From assembly GCA_028554795.2 (NCBI GenBank), contig CM068839.1, forward strand, positions 10,877,220 through 10,941,219: a stretch of 64,000 nucleotides of DNA, in the 5' to 3' direction. Position 1 is the first letter of the stretch, and each line of letters opens with the position of its first letter. Origin of the DNA: Sinohyriopsis cumingii. Its lineage: Eukaryota > Mollusca > Bivalvia > Unionida > Unionidae. The notes beneath the pieces were generated by a model. That model searched no databases. It worked only from the letters and a program-made list of their open reading frames with translations, and was not told where the DNA came from. This document shows positions 45,719 to 58,069 of this stretch, one piece after another. The position numbers and the translations under genes were made by a program.

Positions 45719-47774
45719 TAATCATTTTTCAAGTACACGACATGATAGAAAAAGCTAAGACATAACAGAACAGACAGATGTAGGTCAGTTTCCTCCCTCT
45801 GTAAAACATTCAAAGTTGTCGACATGTTTAGCGATTGCCCAGTGGAAAACTGATGTCCTAGACAAACATTAAAAAACATGCGTACCTCGATTAATAATTA
45901 TCTGAATATTTAGTCTGTCCTCAAAGAGAAATATTAGCTTATGTTTTTTACGATATAGATCTCACTTGCCATGTACACCATTACCTTGATTTGTACAACA
46001 TTTAAGTACAAAATACAGATATACATAACATCTGATCACGGAGAAAATGCGACAAACAATACAAATTAAATATAGATAAACATCATTCAAACGTGAATCT
46101 TTGGTGTTGGCAAGCTTACAGTCCAATTCGGTCTGTACGAGACGATACACCCATTTCTCGATTGCCACCTAATTTCAGTTTGAAATCAACACACATCAAT
46201 GCTCGATTTATCCATTGTTTTCAAACATGATTATGGTTGCGTTGAGAGTTAGACTCGCTACTTAAACAATTTTATCACTATATTTAGCCAAGTGTGTTTC
46301 CTAAAAACATATGTCCTTTTGTCGCAGACTGAGAAAGGCATATAATACTTTAAAGGTGACAGAATATCAAATAGTAACAGTTCAAGTAAATTCAGTCACT
46401 AATAATTTGCGGAATTCATGTGGAAACTAATTTAAAAAAGTTAATACTTTAAGCTTACTTTTTGTTCTTTGAGGTTCGTTTTAATTGATGGCGCTTTCTT
46501 ATTGATTAAATAAATGTATATCACAGGGTCCACAGTCTTGACACACTGAAAGATTTCGTTCATCGATTGATCGATGTGGCAATAGCATTTTTCTCTTATT
46601 GATATATTTAATTATCTCGTTATGAAATTTCAAAAATCGAGAGAGAGAGAGAAGTGAAATGTGCCCAAATATGGAAATACTGATTTGAATAACATACATA
46701 AAAGCAGGTATATTTCCTAAATGGGAAAGAAAGTATGTCTAAAAGTGATGTCGCCAGTGTGGCACAGCATTTTTCTCTTACTGATATATTTATTTATCTT
46801 ATTATGAAATAAAAAATAAATACATTTATTACTTGATCGGTGAAAAGTTTACACTGAAAAAGAAATAATAATAAATAGCTTTATATGAAAATTTTCCACT
46901 TATCAGGGATTTAATTTGGTCAATGCATTGCTCCGTGTATTTTAATGACATTCTTTGATGCCTCCTATTATATAGTTGGTTCTTTTGGTTTTGATATTGA
47001 ACTGAATATATCCCTTGCTTTTTCAACAATGGCTGAATCAAATAATTTTATCTTCTCTCATCTGTAGTTTTAACTCTGACACATCCTGGAGGTTATCTAC
47101 GTCAATGACCGAGTTAGACAATTCCTAAAAACTTAACATCATGTTACAAAACGAAGCTTAGTAGGCCATCCAAGTATACATTGTTAACTGTTTACCAAGC
47201 GTACATGAATTATATTCAGTGAACTCTATTACTGCCTTGTCTTCTAAATTCTGTGGCCAGTCTGAATAGGGCAGATAATGTACAATCTCATTTTACTCAA
47301 ACGAGATATAATAAATGTTCTGCAAACACATTTACTAAATAATTTTCATCCAAAACGCTTTTTATCTCATTAAATAATTTTGTTTCTTCCAAATTTCATT
47401 AAATTTGAATAAAGATCGCTAATAACTAATTGTTGATTTTTTATTAAAAAAATATTTTTTGTTCACATTCATCAGCTTTGTGTTCTTCATAGACTCTGTC
47501 GTTGTCGCTTGGCAACAATGTTTGTCCTACACGGACACTGCCATTATGCTTTACAGAATATATTTGTCACTCTCAGACACTCTGTCGATGAAATCATCCT
47601 TTTAATATTTTACGATATGCTTAATATTTACTGGATTATCAATTACAGTTTTATGAGTTACATAGTTAACCCGTCTTTTATTTCTTTTTTTTTTAAATCG
47701 ACCTTTGCTTACTGTTTGCTTCCATCAGTGTCCCTCCGTACATCAACAGACTTTATACTTTTCTTATTTTCCGG

Positions 47775-47845
<71 letters not shown>

Positions 47846-48252
47846 CTTGTTTGGATACCTAAATGGAGATGGTATATCAAATTCTGTTATGATTTTGTAA
47901 TAAGCAATCGAGGATTTCTGAAAGGCTTCCCTCTCCTCCTCAATGCACGGTCCTATCCTTCGATATATCGCGGTCTTATTGAGGAGTACCGCAATATTTA
48001 CTATGGTATACCACAATTATATTAGGGGATAACAATTTAATATTCTGAGACATGGACCTTATACTATTCTGAAGAAAGTGTCTGTCTGTCAATAGTCTGA
48101 TGAATGTCGAGCTCTGATTTATAGCAAAATAACACCATATTATATCCATTGTATTATTTGAAGAAGAAAAAAAGGTATCTTGAGATAAAAGAAAGAAGAA
48201 AATAAATATCAGGGCTCGAAAGAGGATCGCACCCCACCCCACGCGAAAATTA
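45719..48252. other. Host-like noncoding DNA
   Basis: No gene supported. Contains a ~52 bp direct repeat (AGCATTTTTCTCTTA then TGATATATTTA at about 46583 and 46767) and a TA microsatellite at about 47776-47842. AT-rich throughout. Confidence 0.5.
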
Positions 48253-48260
48253 AATGGTTA

Positions 48261-48540
48261 CAGTGCCGGATTATAAAATAAGCAGAGTAGGCATAGGCCC
48301 CACGCCTTTTAGGGGCTCCGCGACAACGGATTAAAATAATATTGATTTGATCTTGAAAGAAAATTACAACCAAGCTTTCTTAAAACTGTTTCCAAAAGAT
48401 AGAGAGAAAAAAAATGAATAAAAGAAACGAAAACTTTACGTTAAAGACTCCTTAATGAAAATAATGTATTAATGTAGGGACTAAGGGCCCCCCAAGATTT
48501 TGACTGCCTTAGGGCCTCCACAGGGTTTAATCTGGGACTG
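48261..48540. mobile_element. Non-autonomous hAT-like element
   Basis: 280 bp with imperfect terminal inverted repeats CAGTGCCGGATT and AATCTGGGACTG (10 of 12 match). Flanks AATGGTTA and AATTGTCA agree at 6 of 8 bases, as a decayed 8 bp target duplication. Interior typical of this repeat type (GGCCCC...GGGGCTCC). Confidence 0.6.
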
Positions 48541-48548
48541 AATTGTCA

Positions 48549-50567
48549 GAATCTTAAAGTAGATGAATTTGCGATGTGTAAATTGTATCTAAACACTGTA
48601 ACTAAAGTGATTTGATTCAGCTACACTATAGTTGACACCCGGTAAAAGATAGTCTGCGAATATTAGAGAGCTTGTTTATTCCATATCACTTGTTGACAAT
48701 AGCCTACAATTCACTAGCTACAACATTGATATAATAAATATGGACGGTAACTTTGAATGGGCAAGATCTTTATCAGAGAGGGCCACGTTCAACTTTACGG
48801 TCTTAAACTTTGTAATACAAAGAAAGCAAAACAAATAAGTGATGTAAAACCAACAAATTATTTATTGCCAATACACGGAAAGGGTACAAGCAAAATGTTG
48901 GCAAAGAACGTGAAAAGGTAAATTCATGTAAAGTTGAATTTGAAAGACAACCACTGAAACGTTTCCAGGAATTAAAAAAAAAACTAGAAGTCTTTTTTTT
49001 TGACTGTGCTTACATCTTGCTTATTTATACATCTTCATTCTTTTCCTGCTGAGACAAGTATCGAATGAGCTTGAATTATTTTCTTATTTGCTTTGACGTC
49101 AGTCAATCAAAGTAATGAAATTATCAGCATTGATTCATTTTACTAGCAATACTTCAAGATATATTCCACTGCTAATTATTTATATTGTGCAAATTATTTA
49201 AAATTATGCATGTGATCGTGCTTTGTATGGCCTGCGTCATTTTGCCATTCTGTTCAATGCACAGTACAAATTACTGTCTGGTTTAAACCTGTTTAATCTG
49301 CTTTAATCTGGTTGAGTGGCAGGGACGCGATAACATTTTGCTTTCAACATAATATGAATGGCCCAGTGTGTCGCGTGACATTTTGCTTTCAATATAATAT
49401 GAATGGCCCAGGGTGTCGCATGACATTTTGCTTTCAATATAATATGAATGGCCCAGGGTGTCGCATGACATTTTGCTTTCAATATAAATATGAATGGCCC
49501 AGGGTGTCGCGTGTACTGACGCTAAAGACAAAACACAAAACATTCGAAGCTATGTATTCAATAAAACTATTCTTAAAAATTATTTTAAATTTTAATTCTT
49601 TCCTAGAACACCCGTATATGATCTATGCATTACCATATCGTCAAATTATTGAAGGTCATGGCCATTTGTGGTAAAATTATGGAGAGTTTTGCATTTGAAT
49701 TACCTGCAGGAGGTGGGTGGACGAGAACAATCAGTCTTCTGGCGGTATTTTAAAGTCGTAACAAATCACAAACGTGCTTTTTGCATTTACGTCTCCGGTT
49801 CTTAGATATTAATGATTATTTATTGATTATGGGAGTAGGTGATGTGAATATATTTCTTAACCCTAGTAATTAGCCTTTTTCTAGCAGTAGACATCATAAT
49901 GCACTACATTCACAAGACATTATAACAGCATGGATTGATTTCATGAAATGAACCCTCCATAATTTCTTAGTATAGAGAATCTCCAGATATTTTTAGATAT
50001 GTGTGTTTAGTAATTTGATATAGAAATAATTCTTTGTATTGAGTGTTTGAGCTGTGTTTTGATTTGAAAGCCGTGAAGTACTAATATTCGGCTCGGAAAG
50101 GCTTACCGATGAATCATGCAAACGTGAAACCAGAGATATAAAGCAAATATAATATTGTTCGAGTTTCGCAATCTGAGGACATTAGTTGATTAGAAATACA
50201 TTACTGTACTATGTTCACGTTTAAGAACCATTCAGTTGACAACGACTGTTGCCTTGAGGTCCTGGCAAATAGGGGAAACATTGAAGTTGTTTGATTTGGG
50301 GGGGGGGGAGATAGAGCCCTTGCTTGTAATAAAATAAATTCCATGAGGTGTGAAATTAGTCAGACATTATGTGAAAATGATTTACATTAAATTAAAGTAT
50401 GATTGTCATGCATGAACGTTAAAACTTAAGATCGGTTACCAAAATTGTCCATCTGCAATGGTTGACGTGATCTAGAATACATTTCTCGTATGAGTTAGTA
50501 CATGAAACTAAAGAAAAGAAACACAGGAGATGTGGCTTTTTTTACTACTGCGAATACAGTTTATTTG

Positions 50568-50651
<84 letters not shown>

Positions 50652-50946
50652 ATACTTTTATGGTCCTCCTGTGTCTGCGTAACAAAGATTCAGGATATAA
50701 CATTATTACTTCTGAACGGTGGTGTGTGGAGGGATTTATCTGGGAAGGAATCTGTTGTATATAAAGCTATGTGGGCAGTAGGAGAAAGTAATATTTTCCA
50801 GAATAAATGAGAGAGGATTCTTTTAAACGTCCTCTTCCTCGATCATAAGATTAAATGACTGGTACCTAAAACGACAAACATCTAAAAATTCATTGGGGTG
50901 AGTCAGCTTATTTTCTTAAGAGGCGGATGATTTATTTGTGCAAGCC

Positions 50947-51033
<87 letters not shown>

Positions 51034-53447
51034 GGGGGGCATATCTGTACTTAAAAGGCCAAAGTACAATGACAATTAAAGTCTGCATTTTAGATGATGC
51101 AAGGAAGAAAATGATTACTACCTATAAATAAACATTTATTTTAAAATTAATTTAATTGATATAATAAAATTATTTGTGCTTTAAATCTGAGGCAAAATAC
51201 TCTTTCAAACTATGTAAGAGCCGACGCCACCCTCCCCCGAAAAGTATTATGGCCGATCTCGAAGAGCATATTGGTACTTGAGAACTTTATGACCCCTTCG
51301 AACTTGGAAAATGAACTCACCCGCCTTATATAAACCAAACGGGCACCTTGAGATATTGTAGGTTGGAAAATTTACTATTTTTCATTTGATACATTTTGTT
51401 TCAGGACAGAGATACATTTTGTTACAGGGCAGGATATGGAAAGCATGGTAAGTGAGTACATGTAGGTATGAAACTGATTTTAACGCAACCCTTGTTTAAA
51501 ATTTCGGGCTTCTAGCAAGTCCTAGAGACATCGCTGTCTGTTTGTCTGTCTGTCTCTCTGAAAATAAATTATAGGCTACTTTCCGATTTGACTAGATCTT
51601 ACTATATTCAGAGCTCATCACTTTCTAAATAGTATGTGTCCAATACCGTTCTCTTCTTCCGCATTGACATTAACTTAACATCTAGAAGTAATCGTATTTC
51701 CAAGAACTTAATTTTAAAGAAAGTACGTTTCAGGAGCGGATCTAGTGTAATGAGATAGGTGAGATGCAGGACTTGTCGTGCTTCACCCCCACCCCCACCC
51801 CAAAAAATAATCCAAAACAAAAGAAACGTTTCCAATAGTACGTTTTCTTTACAGCTTAACGGTTACAGTGGTTTCCACATATACCTGTTTACAACCCTTT
51901 CCAACTTCCCCGGCCATTACTACGTATTGAAACATGCCTGCTGAAAGATAAACCCAGCCGGAGAAAATTACATCCCCACCGATTCACGATAACGTAAATT
52001 TATTCTATTCTTTTCACGTTCCATTTATCATTATTTTCTTAACAGTATTTCAGTGAATACGTATGGCGACAAATATTTAGTTTAGAAAATTTTGCTTCCC
52101 ACCAACCGCACTCTAGAGAATCCACTACGTATGGCACGAAAGGTACAGTCACATCCCTTGACACAGAAGACGTGGGGAACTTGATCCCTCTCGCCCCCTC
52201 CCCAGTCCATCAATGTATTATACATCAGCATGTTCAAGAAACTTTCTTAGATTTAGCACATTGTTGAGGGAATTTGGACGTTGGCAGTGTTGTACATCAT
52301 CAATTCAAGAAAATCTTTCTTAGGTTCAGCACATTATTGAGGGAATTGGGAAATTGGCAGTGGCGTAACTAGGATAGTTTGGCCCCTATGCAGGCCCAAT
52401 GCAAAACTTACCGTTGGGTCCCTGCCAAATCTATAGTGTAAAAAAATAACTCCTCGGCCCTATGTTTTGCATACTCTGGTATCTAGGCCCCTGGACATTG
52501 GGTTTGAACAGCTGTCACTTTGTTTAAGTCAAGTAGAGACACCTCCATTTTGTTTTGACATGTTTTGCCTGCATAATGTGGCAGAGTGAACGAAGCATTG
52601 AAATTTATATCAAAACTATGATTTATTTGAAAATTTAAAAGGATTTTAATTTAAATCTGATACGTTTGAAAAAATTTCATTTTGCTTTTACGATTACATG
52701 TTTTGCACTTAAAAATTTCAGAACTGCTATGGCTTTCGTGCACGAGACTCCAAATAATCTCCACCTGGAGGAAACCACGACGTCAAAATTAATTATGCGT
52801 CATTATGTGTAGGATATCATTAGACAATAGGAAACATTGCTGGAATACTAGCTGAATGGACCTTCCGAAACTTGTAAAAGCATCGTAGCTAAAATAAATT
52901 AGAAGAGAAAAACGCTTGCTGGTATACTGAAAGTTTGACGCACTAGTCAGCAAAATGAGACCGTTATTTGCTTGTACCGGCTACGAACTACATCGGCGAT
53001 TTAAACCTAACGCTCCACTAGTGGAGATGATTTTTGATTGTATCAAATTATTATTGAATGTTTTAAAGACACAAATATACTGTAATTATGTTTCCCAAAA
53101 TAAGGAAGGATGTAAAATTAATCTAACATTACGAGAGAGAGAGAGAGTCAGCGCAAACAATTTGCAAACATTATGTCGTTTGAGGATTTGCGGAAGCAAT
53201 ATGCACACCTCCCCATCCCAGAATATGTATCGTTATTGATAAACAGGATGAGATAAATGTCAAATTAATTTATTGTTTAGTTGTTAAAAATGGAAACAAC
53301 CGTTTGGTTTTGTTTGTTTTTGTTGTTCAGAGAATTGTAAGCTTTCGCGTGTCGGTTGAAAGTGTGTGCGTATAGCACTTAGTTTTATCGACACAGTTCG
53401 ATGGTAACATTGTTAAAATTTTAGTTGTTTGTTTATTCTGTAACCTT

Positions 53448-53481
<34 letters not shown>

Positions 53482-54829
53482 AAAAAATATAAAGTCATAT
53501 CTCAAGTATATGAATAAAAAAATATTTAAAAAATATTTTTAAAAAAATGGTGCGAAAACTCTGGACCTATGTTCATTTGACCTTTGTGTACGAAAATCCA
53601 GTTAAAACTCGGAATTGAAAAAGAAAATTGTTCTCATTATGCAACTTCGATTAGAATAGGGTAGTCTTTCAGTTCGATTAGAATAGGGTAGTCTTTAAGT
53701 TTGATTAGAATAGGGTAGTCTTTAAGTTCGATTAGAATAGGGTAGTCTTTCAGTTCGATTAGAATAGGGTAGTCTTTAAGTTCGATTAGAACAGTGTAGT
53801 CTTTAAGTTTAACGTACATTTCCACACAGTCTGAGAGAGACTTAGCATTCGTCTGTACGGCTTGTAGAATCCCTTTAAAAAGTAGTCAGGTTTTCTTTTT
53901 TTTTTTTTTTTAATATTAGAAGCATTCAAAGATTAAGAAAATACAAGTGATGTTGTAATTTCAGGTGAAGGACTCAAATCGCCCAGCGAAAAGTTTGCCT
54001 TCCTTCGCCGAACTTGTCAGCGACCTAAAACTGAACAGGGTATGAACACACACACACACACACACGCACACGTCAGGACTTGAAGGTTGCTAAAAGAATA
54101 ATGAAAAGGTCTAAGTAACACACACACACACACAGATATAAACGGAGACGTAAATACAGATGGCACATAAGTAAAAAGCTACACAAAAGGATCAACCTTC
54201 ATAGATCTGATTGGATGACAAAGAAGCTGTATAGAAGCCCGGTCGCAGAACACTTCTCCTCCCAATGGCCACACGTTCAGTGACATAACACTTATTGCAA
54301 TTGCTCACAATCCAAACTGGAGTTCCCAAACCAGGAAAGAAAAGGAATCTTACTGGATACGCCGTCTTAGAACATTAAAATCAAGCGGTTTAAACCAAGA
54401 CTAGAAAAAGACAGCCATGCACAAATAAAATTATCTTTTGCAGCCGACAAATTTGCTTTTAAATAATTCTCTAAATTTGCTCAATAGCCTATAATGACCA
54501 CTATAACAATAAATATCCGGGATATAATTTCGCTTACAAAAATTTACATAAAATAACAGATATCGTTATGGCTCATCGATTTCTAGGTCAGTACAAATAT
54601 TTTACAGTATCAGCAACAAGTTGAAATAAACTAGTTGAAATATAATAAAGTTAAAGATTTATTTCCTGTTAAAACAGCCATGTAAAGTTTTGCAAACATA
54701 ACCGTTTTTCTATTTTATTTGTCTTGCCTATGTTTTGTATTTGCCTTTGAACATGATTCATTAAAGAGTTGAAGCGCTCATGCCAGTTAGATATTAGTTT
54801 CGCACTGTTCGTCGTCAGTTTATTGCATA
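48549..54829. other. Host-like noncoding DNA with microsatellites and minisatellites
   Basis: No gene supported. Contents: four copies of a 45 bp repeat (49334-49512, core GAATGGCCCAGGGTGTCGC) and TA microsatellites at about 50570-50642 and 50947-51031. A tandem duplication lies at about 52220-52350 (TTAGCACATTGTTGAGGGAATT). A CAGTGGCGTAACTAGG hAT-type fragment starts at about 52354. There are also GA repeats at 53450-53478, six copies of a 27 bp unit at 53646-53810 (TTAGAATAGGGTAGTC core), and CA tracts at 54043-54068 and 54119-54134. Confidence 0.6.
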
Positions 54830-56142
54830 TATATTTGTATTATGTATAATGCATACTTATTAAAGTTATAGAACAAAAAAGATTAATAAAAAATATAAAA
54901 TAAAAAAATGTAAAACAATTAAATAAAAAAAAAAATTTCTTGATATATTCTTGACAAATCTTAAATACTTTATCAGAGCTCAATTTATATGATAAAAATT
55001 ATTGTGTGCATAACGCTTACTATCAAGTATTTTATAAATAATTAATCATATTATATTGAGAATTAAGTTAGAAATGCATTTTCATTTTTAAAGAATTAGT
55101 AAACTTATTTTTATGATATTAGATTATACTTTTACCAATTAAGTTTTTCTGCAAAGTAGAATAATATAAAAATATTCTTATCTAATAGTAAACATGGGAC
55201 ATAATTCAGAGAAAATAAAATATAAAAAAAACTATTAAAAAAAAATTTTAAAAAAAGAAGAAAAATAAAAACAGAATTAATGAATGTCATATAGTGTTTT
55301 TTTGAATTTAGACCTTTTGGATATATCGTATTAAGACGGTGAATCCAATAGGTTTCCTTTAGCAGACGTTCCATTTCAGAATCAGCTTTAACAATATGTT
55401 GGAAGGAGAAATCTTGCAATGTATGGGAAATTTTGTTAAAATATGCGGCAACATGAGATGAAAATGATTGATCGATATAATTTTTTTATATCTGATCTAT
55501 GTTGGTTCATACGTTTAGATATTTGTTGACTGGTTTGTCCAACATATTGGATGCCACATTTTTTGCATGTTATCAAATAAATAACATTTGATGTTACACA
55601 ATTAGTACCACATCGCATATTAAAAGTTTCATTCTTATTATTACTATTGAAAGAAGTATTTTCATTAATAAATGAGTGTGAACATCTAGGTCTATTACAT
55701 TTAGTTGATGAACCTATTTTATATGATTTTTTAAAATTTAGAATTAGTTAGGAAATCTTTAAGATTTTTAGTCCTTTTATAAGCAGGTGTGGGTTTGCTT
55801 TCGTATAGCGATTTAACACTTGCTTTACATGATAAGTTTAATAAATCCCAATATTTATTGATAATCTTACCTATATTAGGCAAACTTGGATTATATTCAA
55901 TAACAAAAGGAACGCTATCTTCATTTCTCCTTTTGATTTTAAACTGTAAAGATTTAAGCTTTGTAAGAGAAGATACTTTTTGGAAAGCATTATTAATTAT
56001 GTCAATAGGGTAATTTCTGTTTAAAAAATTCTGACCTAACTCTGTCAAAGATGATTTAAAAACAGCGTCATTTTTTAAAATTTATTTATTTATTTATTTT
56101 CTATATCTTTAATAAGTGTGCATTATACATAATACAAATATT
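54830..56142 (-). mobile_element. Penelope-like retroelement fragment bounded by inverted repeats
   Basis: On the minus strand, frames from about 56062 to 55290 give QFKIKRRNEDSVPFVIEYNPSLPNI, NKYWDLL, PTPAYKRTKNLKDFL, then NVIYLITCKKCGIQYVGQT with a GIY-YIG-type nuclease pattern. ETYWIHRLNTIYPKGLNS follows in another frame. This is the linker and endonuclease of a Penelope-like element; the reverse transcriptase is absent. About 43 bp at 54830-54873 (TTGTATTATGTATAATGCA core) recurs inverted at 56101-56142 with few mismatches, like the pseudo-LTRs of this class. Confidence 0.75.
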
Positions 56143-56489
56143 GATAAAACTGTTTATCGCTATTTGGTAATAAATGTTATATATAGTCATCAGTAGAGAT
56201 ATATGTATCTTTAAGATCCAGTTTTATATATTTTTATGTATTAAGATATCATTAATCTTTGCTGTATATGCATTATTATTCGATCCAGAATCAAACACAA
56301 AATTTGTTCTCTGTGCTACGTTTCACTGTCGGACTCTAGTCCAACATACCTATCCGACCTCACCCATGTGTACACACCAGCAATATACTTACGCACCTCT
56401 TCTGTCAGTCGTATACTCATTATTCCCATTATGAAAACAAAGTCATATGGACAGCGTTCTTTTGCATTATTAGGGCTTTAAGTTTGTTC
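56143..56489. other. Spacer between Penelope-like and LINE fragments
   Basis: AT-rich, nothing recognisable. Confidence 0.4.
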
Positions 56490-56645
56490 TTGCAGTCGAA
56501 ATCAGATCCCTTTTCTGTCTCAAACAGAGTGAAACAGGGCTGTGTACTGGCACCAACACTTTTCAGTCTCATGTTCCCAGCCATGTTCACTGATGCCTTC
56601 AGAAATGGTGACATGGGAATCAGCATCAGGTACCGAATGGACTAA
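56490..56645 (+). mobile_element. LINE reverse transcriptase fragment
   Basis: The plus-strand frame reads KSDPFSVSNRVKQGCVLAPT followed by LFSLMFPAMFTDAF and GDMGISIRYRMD, then stop. This is the well-known QGCVLAPTLFS region of LINE reverse transcriptases. It ends where element C-type sequence begins, so C (or its truncated end) may have landed in the LINE. Confidence 0.8.
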
Positions 56646-56703
56646 ATAATGGTTTATTAATAATCCCTGTCTGTTATCCTTGAAACTTGTACTTTGTTAT
56701 TCT

Positions 56704-56957
56704 GAGCAGCAGAGAGGGTGAACAGACCATAGAATTCCGACAAAAACAAATAAAACAAACAAATAAATCATCTCGTAGAAAGGTCCAGATTTTACAAATG
56801 AACTTTCCTTGAGATGTTTATTTTTGCAATGGACGATTGTGCTAATAAAACCTCAGTTCGAAATAGTATCTGAAAAAATAAAGTACTCTACGTGTTTATT
56901 TATTTCTTGTTTATTTTTTTGACGACCAATGTTGGTAGGCACCCTCTCTGCTGCTAT
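56704..56957. repeat. Inverted repeat at the left end of element C
   Basis: AGCAGCAGAGAGGGTG (about 56706-56721) and its exact complement CACCCTCTCTGCTGCT (about 56940-56955) bound about 220 bp of AT-rich, gene-free DNA. Its arms resemble the GCAGCAG arms at 14675 in element A. Confidence 0.65.
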
Positions 56958-56961
56958 TAAT

Positions 56962-57342
56962 TTACCACCATACCAAGTTTGATGAATATTTTTCAACACG
57001 TTCTCGCTGTACTTTCTCCTCATCTGTTTCATCTTCATCTGAATCTTCGGAATTTGTTCTATGTTTCAAGTAATATTCAAGTTCTGATGGTGGTTTTTCT
57101 ATTTTGGGATTTATGTTTTTTCTGTGTTTATAATATATCATCAAACTTGGATATCGATCTCCACCGCAATTTTTACAAATCTGATATAATCCTCTAACGC
57201 CGTTGTTACATCCAACACATCTTCGTGGACCAGCATGAGGATTTTTCTTTATAAGATAATTATGTTTCTTGCAATATTCTCCACGGCACCTTTTGTTGCA
57301 TTTATCTGTTGTTCCTTGACGCAGCCACGCACAGTTGTTCAT
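56962..57342 (-). CDS. Zinc-ribbon protein, left copy of element C
   Basis: 126 residues. Shares NNCAWLRQGTTDKCNKRCRGEYC, then RRCVGCNNGVRGLYQICKNCGG, with the zinc proteins at 4982 and 63110. It adds an acidic tail (SEDSDEDETDEE). The last ~10 codons read through a stretch (ACCACCATACCAAGTTTGAT on the plus strand) that closely matches 57528-57550 inside the ATPase gene. The original C terminus has therefore probably been replaced by a recombination junction. ATG is preceded by TTAATATA. Likely nucleic-acid binding; not recognised as a named family. Confidence 0.7.
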   Translation of the reverse strand: MNNCAWLRQGTTDKCNKRCRGEYCKKHNYLIKKNPHAGPRRCVGCNNGVRGLYQICKNCGGDRYPSLMIYYKHRKNINPKIEKPPSELEYYLKHRTNSEDSDEDETDEEKVQRERVEKYSSNLVWW

Positions 57343-57391
57343 TATATTAATGATATCTATTTAATTAAATTTAATTTTATCATCACCCCTG

Positions 57392-58057
57392 TTACCCAAA
57401 TATTTTATCAATACCCACACAATATCTTGTTCTTGGATCATGTAAATTTATTGTTATAAATCCATGCGGGGTAGCTTGCGCTCGTGAGAAGAAATTTTTG
57501 AATTTAATTATATCCATGTCACCACCACACCAGGTTTGATGAATATTTCGCAACGTGTGTGTGTCTACGCCATTAAACACAACTAAAATGTTGCAGTTGT
57601 CTCTGATCACTTTTGGTATTTGTGTATATCGTTGAGTAACATAGATCACGTCTGTATTTTTATGTCTACCTCGGGAAAATATTCTGGCTGGATTTGATTG
57701 TTTATCTAGCATCACATCGTCGTATACAACTAAATTATTAATAAATCCATCTATGGAATCTACGGATGGTGCTTCATCAATATCGGTTATAAACTCTATA
57801 ACATCATTATCTTCATCCAGTAATCGCGCGTTTTCATTGAAATCTTTAAGTACATCATAACATCGTTGATCATCAACGGATGGTGCTACTAAATATAATT
57901 TATCCCATTTCAACCATCTCATTATCAGATTAAGTAATAATTGCGTCTTACCCGATCCAGATGGTCCTATGATAATCATTCTGATGGAGTTCGGTAGCGC
58001 AGGATGATGCTTAACTGGCTCTCGTTGCCGAGTTGCTGAGAAATCAATTATATCCAT
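57392..58057 (-). CDS. A32-like packaging ATPase of element C
   Basis: 221 residues. Walker A IIGPSGSGKTQ near 31-40, Walker B LVVYDDVM near 109-115, then GRHKNTDVIYVTQRYTQIP as sensor region and a conserved C-terminal NIHQTWCGG...ATPHGFITINL. This is the FtsK/HerA-type enzyme that pumps DNA into double-jelly-roll capsids. Intact. It diverges from the PLA2 gene with only 12 bp between start codons, so both promoters must lie within or upstream of the opposite gene. It implies that element A has the same gene just left of the window. Confidence 0.9.
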   Translation of the reverse strand: MDIIDFSATRQREPVKHHPALPNSIRMIIIGPSGSGKTQLLLNLIMRWLKWDKLYLVAPSVDDQRCYDVLKDFNENARLLDEDNDVIEFITDIDEAPSVDSIDGFINNLVVYDDVMLDKQSNPARIFSRGRHKNTDVIYVTQRYTQIPKVIRDNCNILVVFNGVDTHTLRNIHQTWCGGDMDIIKFKNFFSRAQATPHGFITINLHDPRTRYCVGIDKIFG

Positions 58058-58069
58058 ATATGTTATAAC

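Noticed and set aside
47509..48025. Frames spanning the TA microsatellite
   Set aside because: Long (IY)n stretches come from the TA repeat.
50502..51088. Frames spanning further TA microsatellites
   Set aside because: Repeat-derived Ile-Tyr runs, no coding signature.
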